Positions 1 through 5,564 are shown, counted from the stretch's first letter. The stretch: 5,948 nucleotides of DNA from Verrucomicrobiota bacterium (GCA_003219495.1 QHOZ01000079.1:1-5948); one strand, 5' to 3'. Numbers and translations are program-made. The notes: generated from the letters alone by a model not told the origin.

Positions 1-285
1 CGATTCTTGATCTTCCAAGGCCGACAACCGCTGCAGCACCTGCTCGGTCGGGATCACCCAATCCATCGTAATGGAGTGACAACCTTTGGTTGGGCAAACC
101 AGACGCAAAGGTCCGGTGCCGCGTGTGCCGCCGACAATGACGATGTCGTGCCCTTCAATGATCCGTCCGCAGGCGAGGCAGTAACGTTTGTCTTCGAGCC
201 CGTTCCATGTCCGGTAGCGGTCGAGCCGTTGCAAAAGCTCGAGCTTTTCCGCTGCATTCACCTGGATTGGGGCAAGCATCGACAT
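1..285 (-). CDS. Small zinc-ribbon-like protein, 3' end cut by window edge
   Basis: The reading frame is open from ATG at 285 to the left edge and gives 95 residues with no stop, so the C-terminus lies outside the window. It has an N-terminal, probably helical stretch (residues 9-25, with EKLELLQRLDRY), followed by two cysteine pairs: C36-x2-C39 in RYCLACGRII and C64-x4-C69 in LVCPTKGCHS. This spacing looks like a zinc ribbon or treble-clef metal site. Between the pairs lies a VGGTRGTGPLRL segment, and TMDWVIP follows the second pair. A second in-frame ATG at 279 is an equally possible start, and neither has a clear Shine-Dalgarno. I recognise the style of a conserved hypothetical but no named family. 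Role unknown; structural zinc binding is inferred from the cysteines only. The antiparallel plus-strand frame here reads as low-complexity and is a shadow. Confidence 0.72.
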   Translation of the reverse strand, partial: MSMLAPIQVNAAEKLELLQRLDRYRTWNGLEDKRYCLACGRIIEGHDIVIVGGTRGTGPLRLVCPTKGCHSITMDWVIPTEQVLQRLSALEDQES

Positions 286-342
286 CGCAATGGAGAATCG
301 CAAAAGCGCGGCGGAGCGAGAATCGGACGAATGGTTAGTCCG

Positions 343-348
343 AGTATA
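343..348 (-). promoter_or_regulatory. Candidate -10 box for the zinc-ribbon gene
   Basis: On the minus strand this reads TATACT (5 of 6 to the sigma-70 consensus), about 58 bases before the ATG at 285. No good -35 hexamer is seen at 16-18 bases. A 6-base inverted repeat, TCGGAC/GTCCGA (323-328 and 338-343), abuts the hexamer and could be an operator or a weak leader hairpin. Weak evidence. Confidence 0.2.
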
Positions 349-491
349 GGTAGAAATCCGATAGTCATCGCGTAAACCGTTGCTACGACGGAGCAAAACC
401 CTTTCGGAAAGCGAGACGCGGCGCACGGCGGCGGAGTTTTTTCCTGCGGTCGCACATCCACTCATAGATAACTGCGCGTTTCTGAGATGGG

Positions 492-794
492 ATGAAGAAG
501 GTCAACGGGGTTAAGTCAAACGGACCGCATGTGCTCGACGCGACAAGTGCGGGGATGGAACGCATGGAGCGTTATTGCACGGCGCATCCGGGCAGTCCCT
601 CGACTGCGCGGAATCCGCAGTTGCTCTATCGCGGACAATTATGGATCGCTTTGCTCGGCCCGAATGTAGAAGAAGGAATTGTCGGAATCGGGCAAACGGT
701 AGAGGCCGCGCTACGCGCGTTCGACGCGCAATATCACGCCGGTTTACGGCCGCCGGCCGAAGCGCATCGCCGCGGGCTTTACAGCTCGAACTGA
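492..794 (+). CDS. Small conserved hypothetical protein; paralogue of the gene at the right edge
   Basis: The product is 100 residues from the ATG at 492. I cannot name the family. A region with two predicted strands (residues 46-64, around LLYRGQLWIALLG and EGIVGIG) leads into a conserved helix TVEAALRAFDAQY (69-81) and a short RPP tail. The best evidence that it is real is the partial gene at 5757-5948: residues 28-90 align with it without gaps at 34 of 63 identical positions, including PGSPS, W51, GIG/GLG and the helix. The start is uncertain. ATG 492 has only a weak GAG ahead of it. ATG 564 (residue 25) has GGGGATGGAA just upstream and would give 76 residues beginning next to the conserved block. 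The G-x-G-x-TVEAAL pattern loosely recalls the strand-helix unit of HicB-like proteins, but this is only a resemblance. No signal peptide or membrane segment is seen. Confidence 0.75.
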   Translation: MKKVNGVKSNGPHVLDATSAGMERMERYCTAHPGSPSTARNPQLLYRGQLWIALLGPNVEEGIVGIGQTVEAALRAFDAQYHAGLRPPAEAHRRGLYSSN

Positions 795-951
795 ACGCCT
801 GTCAGTTTTCTCTCCGGGTGCTCTGTCTCTTTCAGGACAGCTTTGTCTCAAGTTCAAATTCGAGAGAAGACAAAGATTTAAGAGGAAGCGGAAAATTCAA
901 CGCGTCCTGCCGGGACTCCGACATTCCCATTGCCGATAGATTTCTCTGTCG

Positions 952-980
952 CTCGACCCGGCAATCAGAGAGCCGGCGAG
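952..980. repeat. Inverted repeat in the convergent spacer
   Basis: Arms CTCG-(AC bulge)-CCGGC at 952-962 and GCCGGCGAG at 972-980 make a 9-bp stem with a 2-base bulge and a 9-base loop. It lies between the tail-to-tail ends of the small hypothetical gene and the barrel gene, where a terminator would be expected. Neither strand shows a T-run after it, so it is not a canonical intrinsic terminator. The rest of 795-1015 shows no convincing gene. Confidence 0.3.
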
Positions 981-1015
981 TCAGGGGGTCGGGATTAATA
1001 CTATATAGAGATGCG

Positions 1016-2359
1016 CTAGAACTTAATCGTGGTGCGCACTCCGAATTCGTTGCTCTTGAAGTCGACTGTTTCCACGCTGCCGGTGTTTTGCCGGCGGAGA
1101 TAATACCCGCCGAAAATCCACCAGCGCGTAAAAACAATGTCGAGCGATGGTTGCCAATAAAAATAATCAGTGGTCAACGTCGGCAACGGCATTGGAGCGT
1201 CGATCGCGTTGAAATATTCAACGTGCTCCCATCCGCCGAGTACGGTGACGTAGACCGGTTTGAATATGTGCTCGCGCAATAGCCCGTTGAAACTTGTATC
1301 CACATAATCCTGCGCGGTCGCGGCGGCCGAATTGAAGATTTGCCGCGAGGCGGTCGCAGAGATCTTCAAATTTTCATCCGGCGCCCACGACGAGGAAATC
1401 AGGAACACCGGCGTGTCGTAAGTGCCGCGCGCGTGATTCTCAAAAGTCCGGAACTCTTCGCCCGCGATGATGTCGATCGTGAAGTGTCGGTTCGGCGTGA
1501 AATTCAGATGCGCATTCGTCTGCACCGTTTGTTGGTCGGGAGTCGGTGAATCGACTCGATTGAAGCCCGCCTCCACTCCCATCCCAAGAACGAGCTGCTG
1601 CGTGAATCCATGATTTAAATAGAGGTCGCCGCCGTATAATTCCGAACTGATCAGCGGCGCGGCGTACTCCGTCATGTTCGCCTTCAACTCGCTGAAGAGA
1701 AAATCGCTCGGGGTCATGTTGTAGTTGAGGCTCAAACGGGTGGCGAAGGTGCCGAGGTCGGTGCGGCCGTTTGTCGTGCCTAATCCGGAGCGTTCCTGCG
1801 AGGTCGCAGCGAGCACGATGTTTTCGCGAATGGCGATGTCCTCGCTCATGCGCAGCGTTAATTTGTCGGTCGGCGTCAGCCCGCCAAGTACGTGAACCAC
1901 GTGCTGATCGGAATTGAACTCGGAGTGCTCGTCGTATCGGAAGAAGCTCGGCAGGTACATCACCGCGAGAAATGTGTTTTGCCTCACCAGATCGCCAATG
2001 CCGACCAGGAGGGCCGGTTGAATCTCCACGAAATAATCGTCCATTCGATCCAAATGCGTCAGTGCGATGTTGTCGTCGTATGCGCCGCGCAGTGTCAGAT
2101 GGATTGCGTATTGAAACGGCGCTTCGTTTTTTCCGAACAAACCGCTGATCATTCCACCGCCGGTGGGCGTTTCGTCAGCGGGCAACGGCGCGGCCGCCGG
2201 CGAAAAGAGCAACGCGCCGCCGCCGGAATTCTCCGATTGGTCCGTGGACTTCGAAGTCTCGACTACTTGCGCGGAGATGGACGAGAACAGTCCCAACGCG
2301 AGCCAGATCGAGATCGCGCGGAGACAAGGAATCGCTTCGCAAGATCGACATCTACCCAT
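1016..2359 (-). CDS. Outer-membrane beta-barrel protein (putative porin-like)
   Basis: The product is 447 residues. An N-terminal signal peptide is visible: Arg at 3, 5 and 14, a hydrophobic core at 15-26, and probable signal peptidase I cleavage after ISA at residue 30. A Gly/Pro/Ala-rich linker follows (about 45-75). From about residue 80 to the end the protein is a series of amphipathic strands with alternating aromatic and polar residues and short turns. It ends in RTTIKF with a terminal Phe, the usual recognition signal of barrels inserted by the Bam complex. The GAYDDNIALTH segment, early in the barrel, resembles putative beta-barrel porin (BBP2-type) proteins common in Gram-negative environmental bacteria; I give the family only tentatively. 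Substrate unknown. No strong Shine-Dalgarno precedes the ATG at 2359. It is transcribed divergently from the ferritin-like gene, and a good -10 box lies about 60 bases upstream. Confidence 0.88.
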   Translation of the reverse strand: MGRCRSCEAIPCLRAISIWLALGLFSSISAQVVETSKSTDQSENSGGGALLFSPAAAPLPADETPTGGGMISGLFGKNEAPFQYAIHLTLRGAYDDNIALTHLDRMDDYFVEIQPALLVGIGDLVRQNTFLAVMYLPSFFRYDEHSEFNSDQHVVHVLGGLTPTDKLTLRMSEDIAIRENIVLAATSQERSGLGTTNGRTDLGTFATRLSLNYNMTPSDFLFSELKANMTEYAAPLISSELYGGDLYLNHGFTQQLVLGMGVEAGFNRVDSPTPDQQTVQTNAHLNFTPNRHFTIDIIAGEEFRTFENHARGTYDTPVFLISSSWAPDENLKISATASRQIFNSAAATAQDYVDTSFNGLLREHIFKPVYVTVLGGWEHVEYFNAIDAPMPLPTLTTDYFYWQPSLDIVFTRWWIFGGYYLRRQNTGSVETVDFKSNEFGVRTTIKF

Positions 2360-2418
2360 GAGAAGGCCCCGGTTTTAAGCGAGCGAGGGTTCCAGTAAAG
2401 GAAAGGGCCGTCAATCCT

Positions 2419-2424
2419 ATTATA
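2419..2424 (-). promoter_or_regulatory. Candidate -10 box of the outer-membrane barrel gene
   Basis: The minus strand reads CTGTATAATAGG, a perfect TATAAT, about 60 bases before the barrel gene's ATG. The -35 position is GC-rich with no TTGACA-like hexamer, so recognition would rest on the -10 region, an activator or a different sigma factor. Confidence 0.4.
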
Positions 2425-2634
2425 CAGATAGAAGCAGAGCGCCGCTGAGGGCGATTCGTTAGATCATTGCGCTGCACCGGAAATGCGGCAGCAGCGAAAG
2501 CAGAACGCGCTGAGGTAAGGGACGCGATTTCGTAACGATATCAGCGCCGGCCCGCTCGCTCCGGCCGATGCGATGCGATCTGCGGACGGTGCAGACGCGG
2601 CCGCCATGACTGAAAATCAAGCCTTCTTCATTCT

Positions 2635-2668
2635 TTTCAGCGCGCGCGAATTTCATCACGCGCTGAAA
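2635..2668. repeat. Perfect 10-bp inverted repeat in the divergent spacer
   Basis: Arms TTTCAGCGCG (2635-2644) and CGCGCTGAAA (2659-2668) are exact reverse complements around a 14-base loop. Being between two divergent genes, it could be an operator for both, or a stem-loop in an unannotated transcript. Its T-rich and A-rich flanks give the symmetric outline of a bidirectional terminator, but no such role is needed by the neighbouring genes. Confidence 0.5.
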
Positions 2669-2869
2669 TTATGGAGCGCGAACGCGTTACGCAATCGGGA
2701 CAACGGCGAGTCGCGGACTAATTCAAACTCTTAGTTTTCGTTTAGAAAAATTTTGCAACGCGCGATGTTCCGCGACGTCACGATGATTCTATGGGAACAC
2801 AGCTTCGGGGGCGTCTTGCGTCTGCAATCGCGGCCCGGGCAATCACATCAACAGGAGAAGAGATAGAAA

Positions 2870-3394
2870 ATGAAACTCAATACGTTACAAAAACTTTACA
2901 TTGAAGAACTACGCGATCTTTACAGCGCGGAAAACCAACTGCTCAAGGCGCTGCCAAAGATGGCAAAGGGCGCTTCTTCCGAAGAATTGGCCGACGCGTT
3001 CAATAAGCATCTCGAGCAAACCGAGACCCACGTGGAGCGCTTGGAAGAAATTTTCGAGGAGCTCGACGAAAGTCCGAAAGGCAAGACCTGTCACGGCATG
3101 AAGGGTTTGGTCGAGGAAGGCTCCGAAATTTTGGACGAGGAAGGTGACCCGAGCGTGATCGACGCCGGCATCATTGTCGCCGCGCAAAAGGTTGAGCATT
3201 ACGAGATCGCGAGTTACGGCAGCGTGCGCACGTTTGCGCGATTGCTCGGCGAGAAAAAAGCCGAAAACCTGCTGCAAACCACGCTCGATGAAGAATCGGA
3301 AGCGAACGAGCTGCTCAATGAGCTGGCCGAAAGCTTGGTCAATCCCGAAGCGCTCGTGGAAGACGAAGCGGAAACCACCGCGTCGCGCCGCTAG
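2870..3394 (+). CDS. Ferritin-like YciE/YciF family protein (DUF892)
   Basis: The 174 residues have the typical length and four-helix layout of the DUF892 (YciE/YciF) ferritin-like family. Helix 1 is LQKLYIEELRDLYSAENQLL (6-25), the family's most recognisable segment. Helix 2 (38-65) carries HLEQTETHVERLEEIF. A loop with KTCHGMKGL (72-80) follows. Helix 3 (95-126) contains AQKVEHYEIASYGSVRTFA. Helix 4 spans about 128-156 with LDEESEANELL. Candidate di-metal ligands are E21, E52, H54, E82, E109, E112, E141 and E144; which of them bind metal cannot be settled by eye. The tail (157-174) is acidic and probably disordered. Members are cytosolic, stress-induced proteins in many bacteria; the exact activity is unresolved. 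An AGGAG at 2853-2857 followed by AGAG supports this start. Two stem-loops follow its stop. Confidence 0.93.
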   Translation: MKLNTLQKLYIEELRDLYSAENQLLKALPKMAKGASSEELADAFNKHLEQTETHVERLEEIFEELDESPKGKTCHGMKGLVEEGSEILDEEGDPSVIDAGIIVAAQKVEHYEIASYGSVRTFARLLGEKKAENLLQTTLDEESEANELLNELAESLVNPEALVEDEAETTASRR

Positions 3395-3405
3395 ATCAGG
3401 TTGAA

Positions 3406-3429
3406 TTTGACGCCTGATTGCGCGTCAGA
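3406..3429 (+). repeat. Stem-loop just after the ferritin-like gene
   Basis: TGACGC (3408-3413) pairs with GCGTCA (3422-3427) around an 8-base loop. One G-U and one A-U pair (3406-3407 with 3428-3429) extend it to 8 bp. It begins 12 bases after the TAG stop. There is no T-run after it, so it may protect the 3' end of the message or attenuate read-through rather than terminate. Confidence 0.4.
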
Positions 3430-3437
3430 CAGTTTGC

Positions 3438-3473
3438 GCCTTCGCGCGAGAGAGAGATCGCTCGCGCGGAGGC
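3438..3473 (+). terminator. Long GC-rich stem-loop, possible terminator or mRNA-processing element
   Basis: Bases 3438-3450 pair with 3461-3473: 13 pairs including one G-U, around a 10-base purine-rich loop (AGAGAGATCG). The core arms are CGCGCGAG and CTCGCGCG. It follows the shorter stem-loop at 3406-3429 and ends 17 bases before the GGTGA ribosome binding site of the next gene. The 3' flank (CGCTTCAACTTC) is not a U-tract, so full intrinsic termination is doubtful. It may set differential expression of the two flanking genes or stabilise the upstream message. Confidence 0.4.
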
Positions 3474-3502
3474 CGCTTCAACTTCAAATCGGTGAAATCG
3501 AA

Positions 3503-3979
3503 ATGAGACTGACGATATTTGCATTCAGCGCGGTGGCTTTTCTGTCATTGGCCGCTTCGGTAATCGCGCAAACCGGAAAAGAACAAGAGCCTGCGACGAG
3601 CGGCACGACCACGAGCTCGCCTTCAAGTGCGACCGGCCCCAACCCGGACGTGGACGGATCGCGCATCGGCGAAAAGAAATTGAATCCCGGAGAGCCCCGA
3701 AAGTACGAGAATGAAATGAGCGAGGTGAAAGAGCGGATGCAGAGGATTCGCGCACGTCGTGAAGGCCGCGAGGTTCCCGAAGCGCAGGTAAACGAACGCG
3801 AGCGCGGCGAGAAAGAAGCAGCCGAATCGCCGGGCGCGAAGGGAACGCCCCCCGGAAATCATTACGGTTGGGAACCGGGCGCGAGTGCGTCACCGGCAGC
3901 GAGCGCGAGTCCGAGCGCATCCGCAGTTGCAAGTCCCAGCGCGTCGATCGGTCTGACACCAACGCCGTCGCCGCGTTGA
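3503..3979 (+). CDS. Secreted or periplasmic Ala/Ser/Pro-rich protein, function unknown
   Basis: I place the start at ATG 3503, with GGTGA at 3491-3495 as ribosome binding site. A longer in-frame version from 3401 would put an Arg-rich stretch ahead of the signal peptide and run through the strong stem-loop. The 158-residue product has a signal peptide (1-22, cleavage VIA|Q). A Thr/Ser/Pro/Gly linker follows (about 30-48), then a highly charged, probably helical segment rich in Glu and Arg (64-108) and a NHYGWEPG patch (119-126). The C-terminus is a low-complexity tail of alternating Ala, Ser and Pro (127-158) ending in TPTPSPR. No Cys and no catalytic motif are visible, and there is no lipobox. 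It is probably a soluble or wall-associated periplasmic protein. I recognise no family. Position after the ferritin-like gene hints at a shared envelope-stress setting, which is inference. Confidence 0.72.
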   Translation: MRLTIFAFSAVAFLSLAASVIAQTGKEQEPATSGTTTSSPSSATGPNPDVDGSRIGEKKLNPGEPRKYENEMSEVKERMQRIRARREGREVPEAQVNERERGEKEAAESPGAKGTPPGNHYGWEPGASASPAASASPSASAVASPSASIGLTPTPSPR

Positions 3980-4001
3980 TGTCGATCTAGATCAGCAGCA
4001 G

Positions 4002-4043
4002 CTGGCGCGAAAAAAATAACAGCCAACGCCAGGGCGACTGGCG
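4002..4043 (+). repeat. Three-part repeat able to form alternative hairpins ahead of the small exported ORF
   Basis: CTGGCG at 4002-4007, CGCCAG at 4027-4032 and CTGGCG at 4038-4043: the middle copy can pair with either outer copy, giving mutually exclusive stems with a 19-base or a 5-base loop. An A7 tract (4010-4016) lies in the long loop. The array sits in the 85-base spacer between the secreted protein's stop and the next ATG. The layout resembles an attenuator switch but has no terminator U-run; 6-bp arms may also be chance. Confidence 0.3.
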
Positions 4044-4064
4044 ATCTATAGCTGAGCTTTGGAG

Positions 4065-4247
4065 ATGAAAATATTCCTTTGGACTGTACTGCTGACCTTG
4101 GGCATCAGTGCCGGCTTCGCCGCTAAGAAAGAACTCATTGTGGTAAAAGATCCCGCCGCCGCGCGCGATCTCCGCAGTTTCTATCGTTCGATTCAAGCGC
4201 TGAGCGCCGACTCGTTGCTCAATGGCACGGCCATCGCAGTTGTTTGA
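4065..4247 (+). CDS. Small putative exported protein upstream of the DNA ligase
   Basis: The product is 60 residues from ATG 4065; an in-frame TTG at 4059 would add two residues. Residues 1-19 look like a signal peptide: Lys2, a hydrophobic core IFLWTVLLTLGI and likely cleavage AGFA|AKK. The short mature part has a KELIVVKDP strand, a RDLRSFYRSIQAL helix and a hydrophobic end, IAVV. There is no homologue I can name. GGAG directly abuts the ATG and is too close to act as a normal ribosome binding site, so the start is weakly supported. Support for it being real: the signal-peptide pattern, and the ligase ATG that follows the stop by 8 bases without its own Shine-Dalgarno, which fits translational coupling. 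It could instead be a chance frame. Confidence 0.45.
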   Translation: MKIFLWTVLLTLGISAGFAAKKELIVVKDPAAARDLRSFYRSIQALSADSLLNGTAIAVV

Positions 4248-4255
4248 ACTGAACG

Positions 4256-5209
4256 ATGCAAAAAGAGCCGGCGGCGCTGCGCTTCGTGGCGCCTATGGAA
4301 TGCAAGCCGGTTGAACGCATTCCCGAAGGCGAGGACTGGCAATACGAGCTGAAGTTGGACGGCTATCGCGCGATCGCGGTGAAACAATCGGGCGAACTGA
4401 TGCTTTATTCGCGCTACGGCAATTCTTTCAACGCCGATTTCCCGCGCGTGGTGGACGCGCTGGAAAAACTTCGGCCGAAACGATTTGTGATCGACGGTGA
4501 AATTGTCGCGCTCGACGAAGAGGGCCGCCACTCTTTCAATTTATTGCAGCGCAGCCGAAAAAAGCCGATCGCGACACTCCAATTTTATCTGTTCGATCTG
4601 ATTCATCTCGACGGTGAAACGCTCATCGGCGTTCCGCTTGCGAAACGCCGCGCGCGATTGGAAGAAGCGTTTCATATTCTACCCGCGAACGTGCAATTTT
4701 CGCCCCTTCTGCACGGCGACGCGGAAACGGTTTTGCGAAACGTGACCGCCTTTGAGTTCGAAGGCGTTGTCGCCAAGCGTCGCGATTCGATTTACGCGCC
4801 CGGAAAAGCGACCGGCAGCTGGCAAAAACACAAAACGCAAAGCAGTGACGACTTTCTCATCGGCGGTTACATCCCGAGCGCGGACGGTGTCGATCAATTG
4901 ATCGTGGGCGAAAAGCGCGACGGGAAACTTCTCTACGTTGAGGCGATCAAAAACGGTTTTGTCCCGGCAACTCGCGAACAAGTCTTCGAAGCAATCAAAG
5001 ATCGACAAGTCGACAAATGCCCGTTTCTGAATCTTCCGGAAACGAAAGGAAGTCGCCGGATGGACCGCGAGAAGATGAAAAAGGTGCGCTGGGTAAAGCC
5101 GGCCGTCCTGGCCGAGATCGCGTTCAACGAGCGCACTGCGAACGGACATTTGCGCCACTCGCGGTTTCTCCGCTTGCGGGACAACTTCGATCGTCGCAGC
5201 CGACCTTAG
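4256..5209 (+). CDS. ATP-dependent DNA ligase, LigD ligase-domain type, stand-alone
   Basis: The 317 residues contain the adenylation and OB domains of a LigD-type ATP-dependent ligase. Motif I is ELKLDGYR with the adenylated lysine K33. Motif Ia is YSRYG (51-55), motif III is IDGEIVALD (79-87), motif IIIa is FYLFDLIHLDG (110-120), motif IV is EGVVAKR (169-175) and motif V is WQKHK (189-193). The OB domain (about 196-310) ends in a motif VI-like LRHSRFLRLRDN. The enzyme should self-adenylate with ATP, pass AMP to a 5' phosphate at a nick and seal it, in the cytoplasm. The polymerase/primase and nuclease domains of full LigD are absent, and no Ku gene is in view, so a role in end joining is possible but unproven. 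The start is fixed by an in-frame TGA at 4250-4252. No Shine-Dalgarno is seen, suggesting coupling to the upstream small ORF. Its TAG overlaps the stop of the convergent gene. Confidence 0.95.
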   Translation: MQKEPAALRFVAPMECKPVERIPEGEDWQYELKLDGYRAIAVKQSGELMLYSRYGNSFNADFPRVVDALEKLRPKRFVIDGEIVALDEEGRHSFNLLQRSRKKPIATLQFYLFDLIHLDGETLIGVPLAKRRARLEEAFHILPANVQFSPLLHGDAETVLRNVTAFEFEGVVAKRRDSIYAPGKATGSWQKHKTQSSDDFLIGGYIPSADGVDQLIVGEKRDGKLLYVEAIKNGFVPATREQVFEAIKDRQVDKCPFLNLPETKGSRRMDREKMKKVRWVKPAVLAEIAFNERTANGHLRHSRFLRLRDNFDRRSRP

Positions 5210-5493
5210 TCGCGCTTTTTCTTTTTGCGCGGGCGCGGAGTTTGTCGCGCCGGCTCGGGTGGCAAAACAACTCTGTGCTGACTGGACTGGTCAGGTTTTT
5301 CGAAAACCGCACATAGGCCGACATCGTAAAGCGTGACCGCAAGACGATGCGCTTTGGCAAAGCGAAGAATCGCCTCCTTGCGCTTGGTTGGGCTAATTGT
5401 CTTCGGCCAGACCCGCGTCAGCTCGGAATTATAAACGGCGCAGATTTCCTGCTTCTTGAGTTCGTTCTCGATTAAATTGGCAAGCTTTCTCAT
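5206..5493 (-). CDS. Hypothetical 95-residue basic-tailed protein convergent with the ligase
   Basis: ATG at 5493 gives 95 residues; a TTG immediately upstream (5496) would add one. GGAGG on the minus strand at 5504-5508 lies 10 bases from the ATG and 7 from the TTG. The N-terminal part is helical (about 1-16, MRKLANLIENELKKQE), followed by a CAVYNSELTRVWP stretch, a basic helix SPTKRKEAILRFAKAH (34-49) and strands around RLAVTLYDVGLCAVFEK (50-66). The C-terminus (78-95) is Pro-rich and strongly basic, ending RPRKKKKRD, suggesting contact with nucleic acid or another polyanion. I recognise no named family. Good SD and promoter-like signals with an AT-rich leader support a real gene. The stop TAA overlaps the ligase TAG in a shared 4-base CTAA/TTAG. 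Confidence 0.7.
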   Translation of the reverse strand: MRKLANLIENELKKQEICAVYNSELTRVWPKTISPTKRKEAILRFAKAHRLAVTLYDVGLCAVFEKPDQSSQHRVVLPPEPARQTPRPRKKKKRD

Positions 5494-5503
5494 CAATTAA
5501 TCG

Positions 5504-5508
5504 CCTCC
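5504..5508 (-). promoter_or_regulatory. Ribosome binding site of the 95-residue gene
   Basis: GGAGG on the minus strand. Spacing is 7 bases to TTG 5496 and 10 bases to ATG 5493, so the sequence alone does not decide between the adjacent TTG and ATG starts. This is among the strongest Shine-Dalgarno sequences in the window. Confidence 0.65.
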
Positions 5509-5525
5509 GTTTAGTATGATTTTTA

Positions 5526-5554
5526 ATTTTCCGTAATTTTATTTTCCAAGTCAA
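5526..5554 (-). promoter_or_regulatory. Candidate sigma-70-like promoter for the 95-residue gene
   Basis: The -35 box TTGACT (5 of 6, at 5549-5554) is separated by 17 bases from GAAAAT (4 of 6 to TATAAT, at 5526-5531), all in an AT-rich island unlike the GC-rich surroundings. The start of transcription would fall near 5519, leaving a leader of roughly 25 bases carrying the GGAGG. Confidence 0.45.
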
Positions 5555-5564
5555 CTCTGAAAGT

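Larger units (their letters stand above)
2360..2869. other. 510-base divergent intergenic region without a convincing gene
   Basis: This is the spacer between the barrel gene (minus) and the ferritin-like gene (plus). It holds a candidate minus-strand -10 box at 2419-2424, a GC-rich middle with a short inverted repeat around GCCGG/CCGGC near 2551-2572, a 10-bp perfect inverted repeat at 2635-2668, and an AT-rich stretch at about 2718-2756 that probably serves the ferritin-like gene, though I could not fix -35/-10 boxes in it. A 66-codon minus-strand frame (2459-2659) is open but Arg-rich and unlike any family I know, so I treat it as spurious. Confidence 0.55.

Noticed and set aside
7..375. 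Plus-strand 122-codon frame at the left edge
   Set aside because: It is antisense to the zinc-ribbon frame, which has coherent cysteine pairs and helix patterns; this frame has no recognisable pattern or ribosome binding site.
832..1137. Minus-strand 101-codon frame at the 3' end of the barrel gene
   Set aside because: It overlaps the barrel's C-terminal strands in another frame, and its Ser/Arg-rich composition suggests a shadow.
575..1282. Plus-strand 235-codon frame
   Set aside because: It overlaps the conserved small gene in another frame and runs antisense into the barrel gene; it is very Arg/Ser-rich, typical of a shadow frame in GC-rich DNA.
1892..2398. Plus-strand 168-codon frame inside the barrel gene
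   Set aside because: Antisense shadow of the signal peptide and first strands of the barrel protein; no supporting motif.
2459..2659. Minus-strand 66-codon frame in the divergent spacer
   Set aside because: Basic composition without a domain, no Shine-Dalgarno, and its start lies in the arm of the 2635-2668 inverted repeat.
2790..2825. ECF-type promoter (GGAAC ... CGTC) ahead of the ferritin-like gene
   Set aside because: GGAAC is present, but the two CGTC candidates lie 13 and 20 bases away, outside the usual 16-17 spacing.
3401..3502. N-terminal extension of the secreted protein to ATG 3401
   Set aside because: It would place 34 mostly basic residues ahead of a clear signal peptide and translate through the strong stem-loop; ATG 3503 has a proper ribosome binding site.
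3881..3951. Tandem DNA repeat in the Ala/Ser/Pro tail
   Set aside because: The repetition is at the amino-acid level; codons vary and no exact DNA unit recurs, so it is low-complexity coding sequence.
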